From the NCBI RefSeq assembly GCF_012641275.1, contig NZ_JABAIA010000003.1, forward strand, positions 1,364,001 to 1,428,000: a stretch of 64,000 nt of DNA, in the 5' to 3' direction. Positions 6,658 to 20,048 of this stretch are shown here, one piece after another; position 1 is the first letter of the stretch; the number at the start of each line of letters is the position of its first letter. This stretch comes from Chitinophaga varians. Its GTDB lineage: Bacteria; Bacteroidota; Bacteroidia; Chitinophagales; Chitinophagaceae. A model generated the notes under the pieces. That model saw nothing but the letters and a program-made list of their open reading frames with translations. It had not been told where the DNA came from and ran no database searches. The position numbers were made by a program, and so were the translations under genes.

Positions 6658-9258
6658 TTACAACCGGGGGTCTACCGGTTCGCTTTCGAGCGCTAAGATA
6701 CCGAAAACGCACTGATGCACCATTTGCAGTGGCTCCTTACCAACAAATCTTTCCAGTCCTTCCAGTCCCAGGGCAAATTCCCGCAAAGCCAGTGAGCGCT
6801 TGGCCCCCAGCCCTCTGGAACGCAGTCTCGACAAGTTCTCCGGCGCATCATATTCCGGTCCATAAATAATACGAAGATAATTTTTGCCCCGTACTTTCAC
6901 GGCCGGTTGGATGATTCCCTTTGTATCGGTGGTCAGGAACTGGTGAGGTTTCATCACCATTCCTTCGCCTCCTGCGGCTGTGAGTTTTTCCCACCACGTG
7001 ATCGCCGCCTGCTCGCTTTCCGGGTCTCCGATGGTGACCACCTGGTAAGCGGTGGCCAGCAGCAGCTCCGCGTCTGTCTCGCAGAATTTGCGGATATTGG
7101 TCATATGCCATTCATGGTCTTTGTCGAAATAGGTTTTACCCTCTGTGGCCATGATATGAAAAGGCGCCAGTTTATAATCTTCCAGTTTGTGTACCGGCCA
7201 GCAGTACTGACGATAGGCGGCCACATAGTCCGTTACCTGTTGCTGACGGCCGCGGTACTTCTCCAATAACAATTGAGCAGGCACATTGTTGCGGACCGCC
7301 TGCTCCAGCGCGGCTGTCACCGCCGGCAACGCCTGACTGGCAGCGGTCCCCACGGCAGCATACTGTTGCTGCAGCAACGCCTGTGCTTTGGCGCTCCAGG
7401 GCATCAGTTCACAGTCCAGGCATACCCAGTCTGTTTCGTGATCGTGATAGAAACCGGACGTTTCCAGCGCTGTATTGACACGGGCCAGAAACGCCTGTTC
7501 CAGCGTTTTGTCTGTAAAGAAACTACGTCCTGTACGGGTATATACCACACCAATGCCTTCCCCATCTACTCCAAAACGGTCGCGGGCTACGTCCTCATTA
7601 CGGCACACCACCACAATAGCGCGGGAACCCATGTGTTTTTCTTCACACACCACCTTCTGCACGCCGGTCTCCCGGAAGTATTGCAGTCCGCCTTCCGGAT
7701 GTTCCAGCAGTCCCGGCAGATTGGATGTTTCCACCGGAGACATAGTCGGTGGCAGGTAAATCATCCATTTGGGATTGATGGCGAAACGGCTCATCACTTC
7801 CAGTGCCGCGATGCTGTTTTCCTCCCGGATAGTGATATTGCGGCTGTAGCGGGTGTCTACAATTTTTTTTCCGATGAAGTCTGCAATATCCAGCAGGCCA
7901 TCATATTGCTGTTGCACACTCAGGCTGCTGTCAGCGTTATAGCCTATCGGCCGGGCGGGCACAGCATACTGTTGCAGTGCCGGTACGGACACCAGCTCTT
8001 TCTCAGGATAACGGAGCGCGGTAAGGCTGCCTCCGAAAACGCAACCGGTGTCTATGTCAATGGTGCGGTTCAGCCACTGGGCCTGCGGCACAGGCGTATG
8101 CCCGTACACCACCATGGCTTTGCCTTTATATTCCAGCGCCCAGTTATAGCGGACCGGCAGACCGAATTCGTCTATTTCTCCGGTGGTTTCGCCATACATA
8201 CAGAACTCCCTTACTGCGCCGGAGCCGCGGCCCTGCATATTTTCCTTCAGGCCGGCATGTGCTACCACCAGCTTGCCATCGTCCAGTACATAATGGCTGA
8301 TTAACCCATCGATGAATGTTTTTACTGCTTCCAGGAATTCCGGTGTTTCGGAACCCAGTTGCTCCACCGTCTTTTCCAGGCCATGCTTTAGCTGCACCTG
8401 CCTGCCGTTGAGCCATTTGAGGAGCTTGGCGTCGTGATTGCCCGGTACGCACAGCGCGGAACCGTTGCCGACCATATTCATCACCAGGCGCAGCACCTGC
8501 GGAGAAGCCGGCCCCCTGTCCACCAGGTCGCCTACAAACACAGGCTTGCGGGTACGCGTATAGCCGTCTTCGTTAGTCGTCTGCGGCGCACTTATCAGCT
8601 CCGCATGTTCACGGTCTATGCCGTAACCCAACTGCTGCAGCAGCGTACACAGCTCATCATAACAGCCGTGTACGTCTCCGATAATATCAAACGGCCCGTG
8701 TTCATCTTTTTTATTATTGTATAACGGCGTGCGGGTAATGGTTTCCAGCATGGCCACATCTTCTTCGGAGCGCAGTTCATATACCTGGCGGAAGCCTTCT
8801 TCCTTCAGGTGTCGGAGGTTGCGCTTCAACTGGCTGATCTGTTGCGGGATCACATGGCCGCCGAAATTGCGGTCCGGACGGGACTGGTTGCGTTTGCGGC
8901 ACACTTCTTCGGGGAGGTTCAGCACAATAGCCACCGGCAACACATGGTATTCCCTGGCCAGCCTTATCCAGTCTTTGCGGCTTTCAGGTTGTACGTTGGT
9001 AGCATCTATTACGGTCAGCAGCCCGTGTTTGAGGCGTTTGGCGGCCATAAAGCGCGCCAGCTCAAAAGCATCGGCTGATACCACCTGATTGTTTTCATCA
9101 TCACTGACCAATCCGCGGCACACATCAGAAGAGATGATTTCCGTGGATTTAAAATATTTCCGGGCAAAGGTGGACTTACCGGCGCCTGACGGCCCTACCA
9201 GCAGTACCAGTGACAATTCCGGAATGGATATATGGGACAAATTATTTCTTCTTGCCAT
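6658..9258 (-). CDS. pnkp: Polynucleotide kinase-phosphatase-ligase Pnkp (RNA repair)
   Basis: Bacterial Pnkp heals and seals broken RNA: it phosphorylates 5'-OH ends, removes 2',3'-cyclic or 3' phosphates, and ligates with help from Hen1. The 866-residue protein has all three modules. The kinase P-loop GPSGAGKST is at residues 22-30. The metallophosphoesterase motifs are GDVHG 194-198, GDLVDRG 243-249, GNHD 273-276 and GHTPV 386-390. The adenylyltransferase nucleotidyl-lysine motif EKHMG has its lysine at residue 541. It is the last gene of hen1-rlaP-pnkp and overlaps rlaP by 17 bp, which implies coupled translation. All key residues are present, so it should be active. Pnkp-Hen1 repair is biochemically established in other bacteria. 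Confidence 0.96.
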   Translation of the reverse strand: MARRNNLSHISIPELSLVLLVGPSGAGKSTFARKYFKSTEIISSDVCRGLVSDDENNQVVSADAFELARFMAAKRLKHGLLTVIDATNVQPESRKDWIRLAREYHVLPVAIVLNLPEEVCRKRNQSRPDRNFGGHVIPQQISQLKRNLRHLKEEGFRQVYELRSEEDVAMLETITRTPLYNNKKDEHGPFDIIGDVHGCYDELCTLLQQLGYGIDREHAELISAPQTTNEDGYTRTRKPVFVGDLVDRGPASPQVLRLVMNMVGNGSALCVPGNHDAKLLKWLNGRQVQLKHGLEKTVEQLGSETPEFLEAVKTFIDGLISHYVLDDGKLVVAHAGLKENMQGRGSGAVREFCMYGETTGEIDEFGLPVRYNWALEYKGKAMVVYGHTPVPQAQWLNRTIDIDTGCVFGGSLTALRYPEKELVSVPALQQYAVPARPIGYNADSSLSVQQQYDGLLDIADFIGKKIVDTRYSRNITIREENSIAALEVMSRFAINPKWMIYLPPTMSPVETSNLPGLLEHPEGGLQYFRETGVQKVVCEEKHMGSRAIVVVCRNEDVARDRFGVDGEGIGVVYTRTGRSFFTDKTLEQAFLARVNTALETSGFYHDHETDWVCLDCELMPWSAKAQALLQQQYAAVGTAASQALPAVTAALEQAVRNNVPAQLLLEKYRGRQQQVTDYVAAYRQYCWPVHKLEDYKLAPFHIMATEGKTYFDKDHEWHMTNIRKFCETDAELLLATAYQVVTIGDPESEQAAITWWEKLTAAGGEGMVMKPHQFLTTDTKGIIQPAVKVRGKNYLRIIYGPEYDAPENLSRLRSRGLGAKRSLALREFALGLEGLERFVGKEPLQMVHQCVFGILALESEPVDPRL

Positions 9259-10321
9259 AAAATTCTTCTCTGATCTTAATTAACAGTTGCTGCGTCAGGG
9301 CCGGGTCGGGGCGTTCCGGCAGGTCTGATTTGGCATACAGTTCTTCTATACGCGTTAATTTTTCCGTTGCCATCTGCATCAATGTGTCATAGGCAAACTC
9401 CCCGCTGCGGATACTTAACAGGAAATCACGGTCCTCCCGGAATACGCGCACTTCCCGGTAAAGGGCTATCTCCTCCGCCATGTTCAACAGCCGGAAGGTA
9501 TGCATCATGTGTTTGCTGTCGTAGTCGGCGCCCAGTTGCTGGTTATGCTGATACCTTGCTTCGTTGCGATGTTCCACCCAGTCCCAGTAGGACGCAAACT
9601 CCCTGCAATACACCGTATAGCCGTCCTTGTTAAAATGCATTACCGCCACCGGTTCCACCCCTTTAGGAATGGCACTTAACTGCACATCGTTTGCCTGTGC
9701 GCCGGAGAACAGGCCTTTCAGGCTTACGGGACGGGGAAACTGATACCGGTGAAACAAGGCATAGGCATCCCGGAAATGGTCGATCCTGGAGATGCCACAA
9801 TCTTCCTGTTGCAGCTGATTCGCTTCCAGCCATTGTTTCAGGGGAAGGCTCTGGCTCCCCTGCACCACGTAACAAAATTCGAGGATATCTTTTCTTGTTT
9901 CCGGGAATGACTGGTTAATCTTTTTATTGAGGCCACGTGCCCTTTTGATCTGGGTTTGAGCGTATCCTGCAAAGGTGTCCATACAGAGGCGCGAAAGAAA
10001 ATCCTCCGGCTTTACGAGGTCCATCAGTGGATGACGGAACAGGCAATTCTCCTGCTGTGTACTCAGCAATTCCAGGATATTGGGATTGTTTTTCTCCAGG
10101 AGTTCGAGGAAACGTTTTATCTCAAAGTATACTTCATCATTGCTGTCATTCGACACCTGATCGGTAAAGCTCATGCCATACAGCTCCGCCTGCGGCAATA
10201 TAAAAATGCCCTTCAGGTCTGTGTCCGACGTGGGTACGTGCAGGTTATAAGCCCTGCTGCCGCTGATGCATTCCAGCAGCAGATATTCTCTTTGTTCTTT
10301 TAATGTAGCGTACGTCATCAT
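9242..10321 (-). CDS. rlaP: RlaP-type DNA polymerase beta superfamily nucleotidyltransferase (RNA repair-associated)
   Basis: A 359-residue minimal nucleotidyltransferase. The Pol-beta pattern GSRAYNLHVPTSDTDLKG is at residues 21-38, with the GS pair at 21-22 and two metal-binding aspartates, D33 and D35. A long helical C-terminal part follows. It fits the family (PF10127) that comparative genomics links to RNA repair clusters, called RlaP; its reaction is not established, although adding nucleotides to RNA ends is the natural guess. The start is the ATG at 10321, inside an ATGA overlap with the hen1 stop. A longer ORF to 10378 only adds residues inside hen1. It overlaps pnkp at its 3' end. 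Confidence 0.88.
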   Translation of the reverse strand: MMTYATLKEQREYLLLECISGSRAYNLHVPTSDTDLKGIFILPQAELYGMSFTDQVSNDSNDEVYFEIKRFLELLEKNNPNILELLSTQQENCLFRHPLMDLVKPEDFLSRLCMDTFAGYAQTQIKRARGLNKKINQSFPETRKDILEFCYVVQGSQSLPLKQWLEANQLQQEDCGISRIDHFRDAYALFHRYQFPRPVSLKGLFSGAQANDVQLSAIPKGVEPVAVMHFNKDGYTVYCREFASYWDWVEHRNEARYQHNQQLGADYDSKHMMHTFRLLNMAEEIALYREVRVFREDRDFLLSIRSGEFAYDTLMQMATEKLTRIEELYAKSDLPERPDPALTQQLLIKIREEFYGKKK

Positions 10322-11706
10322 GTATCTGCAATTGTAAACAGTGCCAACTGGCTGGGCGCGCCCACTGCGTCGTCCCATTCGCCCAACGGTTTAAAAGTAA
10401 CGGTGTATCCGAAACGCTCCGCCACCACTGTGGCCCAGGCTTCAAACTCCGGCCGGGTCCATTCAAAGCGGTGGTCGTTATGCCTGAAAGTGCCGGCGTT
10501 AAGGGATTCGTATTTAATGTTATATTCCGCGTTGACCGTCGTGATAATCACAAGAGACGGACGCGCGTATTCAAATACTACTTTCTCCAGCACCGCAAGA
10601 CGTGGCGGTTCCAGGTGTTCGATCACTTCCACGAGGGTGGCCGCATCGAAACCAGAGAGACGTTTATCTTTATATAACAGGGACCCTTGTATTAATTCCA
10701 GCCGTTTCCGTTGCCGCTCGGGCATACGGTCCAGTTTGAGTTTTTCCCCCGCGATTTCCAGTGAGCGGTAACTGACGTCCATGCCCAGTATGCGGGTAAA
10801 GGCAGGTTTCTCCATCAAAAGCCGCAGCAGTTTACCTTCGCCGCAGCCCAGATCAGCAACGGAAGTTACCTGCTGTTCCAGCAACAGGTCGCGGACCGTT
10901 TGCAGGCGCAGGTCGTGCAGGCGTATTTTTTCTGCGGGCGCCGGCGTGTCTTCTATTTCTTCCGGCACAGCCTCCTCTTTCATGATCAGGTCCAGTGCCT
11001 GACGGGTGAGCGGGCCAAGGTGCTTCATATAACGACGTACAATCAGTTCCTTTGCCAGATGGTCCTCCAGCCAGTCGCGCCCTTTCTCCATGAGTTTTTC
11101 AATCTCATGGTTACCGATAAAATAGTGTTTATCGTTATCACATACCGGTATCAGCACATATAACTGTGATAACAGCATCCATAGCGGCAGCGTGTTTTTC
11201 AGGGATACTTCGTAGTACCTGCTCCGGCCCCATTCCGTAAATTGGGTATCTAACGGTAAAGACTGTACGCTTACTTCGTAACCCAGTGGTTCAAAGAGGC
11301 TGCGTAACAGTGGTTCGCCGCCGTTAACGGGCAGCACGGACAAAGTCACTTCCAGCGGGAAGGCTACGTCCACCAGTTCGGGCTTGTCTTTGCAACGGCC
11401 GTTCATGGCCGATGAATATGCCTGTGAAATAGCGGCGCTCATAAAAGAAGAGGCCACATAGGGCCGGTCGTTGACATACAGCTCCAGTGCAAAATCATTG
11501 CCTCCCGGACCGTTTTTACGGGTAAGCCGCACCGGGTCAAGGTCCAGCAGCAAAGCCGCTGTGCATTTTTCTTCAGTAGCTTCAGGATAAAAAATGTGTA
11601 CATCACCGGCAGTCAAAGGAAATGTATGCACCTTAGCCGGATGTTTGTGCAACAGATAACCAAGGTCTGTAGCGGGGTAACGTGTAGTTGTAATCGTTAA
11701 TAACAT
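10318..11706 (-). CDS. hen1: 3'-terminal RNA ribose 2'-O-methyltransferase Hen1
   Basis: Bacterial Hen1 methylates the 2'-OH at a repaired RNA 3' end, which protects the junction from re-cleavage, and its N-terminal half activates the Pnkp ligase. The 462-residue protein starts MLLTITTT, as family members do; an ATG eight codons upstream is less likely. The N-terminal ligase-activating domain covers about 1-240. In the methyltransferase half, DLGCGEG at 285-291 binds SAM, and EVIEH at 360-364 with H409/H412 gives the metal-binding residues. It is the first gene of the repair operon. The divergent gap to metY (139 bp) holds a TATCTTCG promoter-like element and an inverted repeat. Confidence 0.95.
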   Translation of the reverse strand: MLLTITTTRYPATDLGYLLHKHPAKVHTFPLTAGDVHIFYPEATEEKCTAALLLDLDPVRLTRKNGPGGNDFALELYVNDRPYVASSFMSAAISQAYSSAMNGRCKDKPELVDVAFPLEVTLSVLPVNGGEPLLRSLFEPLGYEVSVQSLPLDTQFTEWGRSRYYEVSLKNTLPLWMLLSQLYVLIPVCDNDKHYFIGNHEIEKLMEKGRDWLEDHLAKELIVRRYMKHLGPLTRQALDLIMKEEAVPEEIEDTPAPAEKIRLHDLRLQTVRDLLLEQQVTSVADLGCGEGKLLRLLMEKPAFTRILGMDVSYRSLEIAGEKLKLDRMPERQRKRLELIQGSLLYKDKRLSGFDAATLVEVIEHLEPPRLAVLEKVVFEYARPSLVIITTVNAEYNIKYESLNAGTFRHNDHRFEWTRPEFEAWATVVAERFGYTVTFKPLGEWDDAVGAPSQLALFTIADT

Positions 11707-11727
11707 AGGTTCACTAAAAACAATCGT

Positions 11728-11777
11728 CAAATGATCATCCGAAGATAACAGTTTATTTTATATACCCCGATCATTTG
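11728..11777. promoter_or_regulatory. Inverted repeat between hen1 and metY, candidate operator
   Basis: CAAATGATC at 11728-11736 is repeated inverted as GATCATTTG at 11769-11777. The minus-strand element TATCTTCG (11740-11747, one mismatch to TAnnTTTG) lies between the arms and would serve hen1. The right arm also covers the -33 TTTG of metY. It could be a regulator site or a DNA loop; no partner is known. Confidence 0.35.
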
Positions 11778-11811
11778 GAAATCTAAATTAGTCTACTATA
11801 TTTGTGGACTA
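11774..11811 (+). promoter_or_regulatory. metY promoter (TTTG-N19-TATATTTG)
   Basis: TTTG at 11774-11777 is followed after exactly 19 bp by TATATTTG at 11797-11804, a full match to the Bacteroidota vegetative promoter. The -7 element is also framed by TAGTC (11790-11794) and GACTA (11807-11811), a possible regulator site. Confidence 0.7.
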
Positions 11812-11833
11812 TTTCTTTTGTCTACCTTCATAA

Positions 11834-15558
<3,725 letters not shown>

Positions 15559-15635
15559 GTAATGGATGTTTTAAAGGGTATAACATTCGAACACGTAAAC
15601 AGTTTACGAAAAATTCCGCTTTTACGGAAAATAAA

Positions 15636-15667
15636 AACGGCGAAGATTCCGTAGAACCTTCGCCGTT
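15636..15667 (-). terminator. lepA intrinsic terminator
   Basis: Stem arms 15636-15645 and 15658-15667 give a GC-rich hairpin; read on the minus strand it is followed by a T-rich run. It lies 18 bp past the lepA stop. Confidence 0.85.
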
Positions 15668-15685
15668 ATATAGATTTTCAGCGTA

Positions 15686-17479
15686 TTAGTCATCCAGCTT
15701 AAGTACGGCCAGGAAGGCTTCCTGCGGCACTTCCACGTTACCGATCTGGCGCATACGTTTTTTACCTTCTTTCTGTTTCTCCAGCAGTTTACGTTTACGG
15801 GAGATGTCACCGCCATAACATTTTGCGGTAACGTCCTTACGCATGGCGCTGATGTTTTCGCGGGCCAGGATTTTGGCGCCTACGGCAGCCTGGATGGCGA
15901 TGAGGAACTGTTGGCGTGGCAACAGGTCTTTCAGCTTTTCGCAGAGCTTGCGGCCGAAGTCCTGTGCCCTGCTGCGGTGGATCAGCGCGCTCAGGGCATC
16001 CACCTTATCGCCGTTGAGCAGGATGTCCATTTTCACGATGTCGCTGTCACGGAAGCCAATTGGCGTATAGTCAAAAGAGGCATACCCGCGGGTCTGGCTC
16101 TTCAGTTTATCATAGAAGTCGAATACGATCTCGGTGAGCGGCAGTTCAAACATAAGCTCTACACGGGTGGTGGTCAGATAGCTCTGGTTGAGCAGGATAC
16201 CACGTTTCCCGAGGCAGAGGGTCATGATGTTACCGATATATTCCGGTTTGGTGATGATCTGCGCGCGGATAAAAGGTTCTTCGATCCTTTCCAGTTTTGT
16301 AGGGTCCGGCATTTCGCTCGGGTTGTTCACGATCACCACGCCATCTCTGGTGGTATGGGCAATGAACCCTACGTTGGGCACGGTGGTGATCACCGTCTGG
16401 TTAAACTCCCTTTCGAGACGTTCCTGGATGATCTCCATGTGGAGCATGCCCAGGAAGCCGCAACGGAAGCCGAAGCCCAGCGCCTGAGACGTTTCCAGTT
16501 CGTAGGTCAGGGAGGCGTCGTTGAGCTGGAGTTTGTCCATACATTCGCGCAGCTCTTCGAAATCTTCGGTCACCACCGGGAAGATACCGGCAAATACCAT
16601 TGGTTTTACCTCCTGGAAGCCTTTGATGCCTTCTTCGCAAGGGTTGCTGGCGAGGGTGATGGTATCCCCTACTTTTACTTCTTTTGCGCTTTTGATACCG
16701 GTGATGATATAACCCACGTCGCCGGCAAATACCTCCTTACGGGGTTCCAGTCCCAGTTTGAGGATACCTACTTCATCGGCTTCATATTCTTCCCCAGTAT
16801 TAACGAATTTGATTTTATCTCCTTTTTTGATGGAACCGTTGTACACACGGAAGTAGGCGATGATGCCGCGGAAAGAGTTGAACACGCTGTCGAAGATGAG
16901 CGCCTGCAGCGGTGTGTCCAGGCTGCCTTTGGGGGCCGGGATACGGGTTACGATCGCTTCAAGGATTTCCTCGATGCCGATACCGGTTTTACCGGAAGCC
17001 AGCAGGATGTCTTCATCTTTTACACCGATCAGTTCAATGATCTGGTCTTTCACCTCTTCGATCATGGCGCCCGGCATATCAATTTTATTGATCACAGGGA
17101 TGATTTCCAGATCGTTTTCCAGTGCGAGGTACAGGTTGGAGATGGTTTGGGCCTGGATACCCTGGGCAGCGTCTACCAGCAGCAGGGCGCCTTCGCAGGC
17201 AGCCAGCGCGCGGGACACTTCGTAGGAGAAATCCACGTGACCAGGGGTATCGATCAGGTTAAAGGTATATTTTTCGCCGTTTTTGGCGGTGTAATTCATT
17301 TGGATGGCGTGGCTCTTGATAGTGATGCCTTTCTCACGTTCCAGGTCCATGTCGTCCAGCACCTGCGCCTGCATGTCACGATCAGAGATCGTTTTGGTAA
17401 ATTCCAATAATCGGTCAGCCAGGGTACTCTTACCGTGGTCAATATGGGCAATGATACAAAAATTGCGAATATTCTTCAT
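15686..17479 (-). CDS. lepA: Elongation factor 4 (LepA) GTPase
   Basis: LepA is a ribosome-binding translational GTPase linked to back-translocation and initiation or biogenesis. The protein (597 residues) begins [19 protein letters not shown], with the G1 loop at about 11-19, DTPGHVDF as G3 and NKIDMPGA as G4. The C-terminal LepA domain has GYASFDYTP, and the protein ends [20 protein letters not shown], as expected. An ORF extending to 17518 adds 13 unrelated residues and was not used. TACCTTTG at 17536-17543 on the same strand is a good promoter element. Confidence 0.97.
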   Translation of the reverse strand: MKNIRNFCIIAHIDHGKSTLADRLLEFTKTISDRDMQAQVLDDMDLEREKGITIKSHAIQMNYTAKNGEKYTFNLIDTPGHVDFSYEVSRALAACEGALLLVDAAQGIQAQTISNLYLALENDLEIIPVINKIDMPGAMIEEVKDQIIELIGVKDEDILLASGKTGIGIEEILEAIVTRIPAPKGSLDTPLQALIFDSVFNSFRGIIAYFRVYNGSIKKGDKIKFVNTGEEYEADEVGILKLGLEPRKEVFAGDVGYIITGIKSAKEVKVGDTITLASNPCEEGIKGFQEVKPMVFAGIFPVVTEDFEELRECMDKLQLNDASLTYELETSQALGFGFRCGFLGMLHMEIIQERLEREFNQTVITTVPNVGFIAHTTRDGVVIVNNPSEMPDPTKLERIEEPFIRAQIITKPEYIGNIMTLCLGKRGILLNQSYLTTTRVELMFELPLTEIVFDFYDKLKSQTRGYASFDYTPIGFRDSDIVKMDILLNGDKVDALSALIHRSRAQDFGRKLCEKLKDLLPRQQFLIAIQAAVGAKILARENISAMRKDVTAKCYGGDISRKRKLLEKQKEGKKRMRQIGNVEVPQEAFLAVLKLDD

Positions 17480-17535
17480 ATGTTGATTTACTGGCCTGTG
17501 GCGGCTAAAGTGCCGCATTAAACCTTTTCAGGCCG

Positions 17536-17543
17536 CAAAGGTA
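17536..17543 (-). promoter_or_regulatory. lepA promoter -7 element
   Basis: Reads TACCTTTG on the minus strand, an exact TAnnTTTG match, about 57 bp before the lepA ATG. No clear -33 TTG was found at the usual spacing. Confidence 0.55.
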
Positions 17544-17676
17544 TTAAAATTAGTTCATTAGTCAGCGGTTTCAGTCGATTATGTTTTGATAAACATGCTA
17601 CATGCGGATTGTCAATTTTTCATATATTAGATATAAATCCCCCTGTGGGATATTATTTGATCTAAAACCTGATGAT

Positions 17677-17934
17677 ATGGACCTGACCGCACAATTTGAA
17701 CAAGCTGCTGCTGAAAGCAAAACCCTCTCTGAGAAACCGTCCAATGAGATACTGCTGCAATTATACAGCCTTTACAAACAAGGTTCCACCGGTGATGTGG
17801 ACACAGACCCTCCGGCCAATCCGTTCGACTTTGTAGCTAAAGCCAAACATGAAGCCTGGGCTGCGCTGAAAGGTAAGTCCAAAGAGGCTGCCATGCAGGA
17901 ATACATTGATCTCGTAAAACGCCTGAAAGGCTGA
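17677..17934 (+). CDS. Acyl-CoA-binding protein
   Basis: An 85-residue four-helix acyl-CoA-binding protein (ACBP family), a cytosolic carrier of long-chain acyl-CoA. The family pattern is clear: an N-terminal FEQAA helix, NEILLQLYSLYKQGSTGDV, PFDFVAKAKHEAWAALKGKS and a final AMQEYIDLVKRLK helix. The start is the ATG at 17677; a longer ORF from 17602 adds unrelated residues. It is divergent from lepA and followed by a REP-like palindrome 14 bp after its stop. Confidence 0.93.
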   Translation: MDLTAQFEQAAAESKTLSEKPSNEILLQLYSLYKQGSTGDVDTDPPANPFDFVAKAKHEAWAALKGKSKEAAMQEYIDLVKRLKG

Positions 17935-17947
17935 TTGCATTTTTGTT

Positions 17948-17972
17948 CCCAGGGCTAAAGCCCTGGGCTACG
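17948..17972 (+). repeat. REP-like palindrome, copy A
   Basis: A 20-bp palindrome (9-bp arms, 2-nt centre) at 17948-17967 with the tail CTACG. Five copies of this unit are in the window. It lies between the convergent ACBP and M1 peptidase genes, where it may also act as a terminator. Confidence 0.8.
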
Positions 17973-18098
17973 TTTTGTTTTAGATCTTTTCAAGGCAGCG
18001 CACCTAAGCTATGGTTAATTGCGGCATGGGAAAAACAGACCGCTGTGTAATCATAGCTCATTGCGTTCATCCCCCGCCATTATTTCAACGATGTTGCC

Positions 18099-19949
18099 CT
18101 ACAACACCTTCACGTTATCCGAAGGATTTACATCGGCCACCCAGGTGCTTCCCAATGTTACTTTACTGATTTTTTTGGAAGAAGAGAACCCCAGCGTTAC
18201 AGTTTTATTGCCTTTTTCCCAGCATTCGATGCTTTTATGCAGCTGCAGCGTTGTCTGGTCATCGAACAATACTGTCACGTCCACTGGTACGGGTTTGGTG
18301 CCTTTGGACAAGATGGTCACTTCCCATCGTTGTCCGTTACGGTTGACTTTTTCGATGGCCAGGTCCGGGTAGCCATCATCGAAGAACCAGCTTTTCCAGA
18401 ACCAGTTCAGGTTCCTGCCGGAGCCGGTATTGATGCAGTTGAAGAAGTCATACGGCTGCGGATGTTTGCCGTTCCAGGTGCGGATATAATGATGCAGTGC
18501 TTTTAGAAAAAGGCTGTCGCCCAGCATATCTTTTACATAGAGATAGCCCAGAGCCGGTTTGGGATAGGAATTGGTCATGTAGGCGTCTGTCAGCTGGTTG
18601 GAAGGCGTCATGATAGGAAGGTCCTGGGCACGGCCTGCAATAGCGTTGTAATTGGGCATGCCGTAGTTGTCCACGATGGTGGAATCGATCATGGGAGAAA
18701 TCAGCCACTCTCCTATGGTGGCCCAGCCTTCGTCCATCCAGGCGTAGATGGTTTCGTTGGTGCCCATATAAAAAGGGAACATGGTATGAAAGATCTCGTG
18801 ATCAGTCAGCTCTATGGCGCCCGCTTTGCTGGATACCGGGTTGTCGTTTACCATCATGGGGTACTCCATCTGGTCCAGCCCGTCGAATATGGTGATATGC
18901 GGATAAGGGAACGGCCATTTCGGGAAACGATGGCTCATTTTATCGACGGTCATTGTTGCGTAGTCAATTACTTCAAAATAGTCCGGGTGTGTGGGATTGA
19001 AGGCTATATCCACCCGGGTGCGGCGTTTCGTGGACGGGTCCACTTCTACGCTGGCAGCTTTCCAGCAATAGTGGTTACTGGTGGCGAAAGCGAAATCCAC
19101 CACATTGGAGGCTTCAAACCGCCAGGTATTGGAGCTTTTGCGGGGGGAAATATTTCCCTTCCGGATGTCTGAGCTGTCAATAATGTCGATGACCTCGTCA
19201 CTTTTTTCAGCGCGGGCAATTCTTTTCAGGTAGGTATCGGTATACACTTCCTGTCCGTTTTTCAAGTCGCCGGTGGCCCATACCTGGTAATTGCCGGGTA
19301 CGGTGACCGCTACACGAAAATCGCTGAAATCGTTATAGAACTCTGTCACGCCGTTGTAGGGCACCATGTCCCATCCGTTGATATCGTCATACACCGCTAC
19401 TCTCGGGAAGAAGTAAGCAATAAAATAAGCGCCGGTATCTACTGTGCCTGTGCGGATATGCGTGTTTTCATTCAGTACATAGGAGAAGTCGAGGGAGATC
19501 TTTGCCTGTTGTCCCGGTGCGAGGTCGTCCACGTTCACCGGCATATTGGTTCCGGTGACGGCCGACACACTTCGGGCCGTACCATTGACTTTAAAATTTT
19601 TAATGGCCACCCCTTTGTGCAGGTCTTCCGCCGTCACCACCATATTACGGATGGCGCCATGCTGGAAGAGGTTGGCAAAAAGCTTAAAGTTCAGGAAACG
19701 TAGTGTGTCCGGGCTGTTGTTGGTATACACGATGGTTTCTGACCCAGACACCAGGTTGGTCGCAGGTTCAAACTTCACCTGGATATCGTAACTGGCTTTA
19801 TTTTGCCAATAGCGCGGGCCCGGGGCTCCACTTTCGTTCCGTGTTTGTTTCTCATATGCCTGACGGATATTCCGTGGCATGAACAGGGATTGTGCTGTAA
19901 CCTGTTGCCAGCCTGCCAGCAACAGTAAAAAAAGGAAACGCTTTGTCAT
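18099..19949 (-). CDS. M1 family metallopeptidase, secreted
   Basis: A gluzincin aminopeptidase-like protein of 616 residues with an N-terminal signal peptide (MTKRFLFLLLLAGWQQVTAQ). The zinc site is HEIFH at residues 384-388 plus E407 in WMDEGWA, the HExxH-18-E spacing of M1. The substrate-side segment QMEYPMM takes the place of the GAMEN motif, as in many bacterial secreted M1 proteins. The N-terminal beta-sandwich domain precedes the catalytic domain; a short beta-rich C-terminus follows. It probably trims peptides in the periplasm or outside the cell. REP-like palindromes flank it on both sides. Confidence 0.92.
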   Translation of the reverse strand: MTKRFLFLLLLAGWQQVTAQSLFMPRNIRQAYEKQTRNESGAPGPRYWQNKASYDIQVKFEPATNLVSGSETIVYTNNSPDTLRFLNFKLFANLFQHGAIRNMVVTAEDLHKGVAIKNFKVNGTARSVSAVTGTNMPVNVDDLAPGQQAKISLDFSYVLNENTHIRTGTVDTGAYFIAYFFPRVAVYDDINGWDMVPYNGVTEFYNDFSDFRVAVTVPGNYQVWATGDLKNGQEVYTDTYLKRIARAEKSDEVIDIIDSSDIRKGNISPRKSSNTWRFEASNVVDFAFATSNHYCWKAASVEVDPSTKRRTRVDIAFNPTHPDYFEVIDYATMTVDKMSHRFPKWPFPYPHITIFDGLDQMEYPMMVNDNPVSSKAGAIELTDHEIFHTMFPFYMGTNETIYAWMDEGWATIGEWLISPMIDSTIVDNYGMPNYNAIAGRAQDLPIMTPSNQLTDAYMTNSYPKPALGYLYVKDMLGDSLFLKALHHYIRTWNGKHPQPYDFFNCINTGSGRNLNWFWKSWFFDDGYPDLAIEKVNRNGQRWEVTILSKGTKPVPVDVTVLFDDQTTLQLHKSIECWEKGNKTVTLGFSSSKKISKVTLGSTWVADVNPSDNVKVL

Positions 19950-20023
19950 TATACATCATTCATCATTCGTAAAGAGCCGCAAACTGAAGGGCTTGTTCTT
20001 CAAAAATAGGGATTTTCGCGATT

Positions 20024-20048
20024 CCCAGGGCTTAAGCCCTGGGCTACG
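20024..20048 (+). repeat. REP-like palindrome, copy B
   Basis: A 20-bp palindrome at 20024-20043 with the tail CTACGATGTGTTT, which it shares with copy D at 38 kb. Orientation is plus (tail on the right). Confidence 0.8.

Noticed and set aside
7273-8304. 343-codon plus-strand frame antisense to pnkp
   Set aside because: It lies fully inside pnkp, whose motifs are intact, and has composition typical of an antisense shadow.
15911-17410. 499-codon plus-strand open frame antisense to lepA
   Set aside because: It is the mirror of a highly conserved gene with biased codons; its translation is rich in histidine and phenylalanine runs and matches no family.
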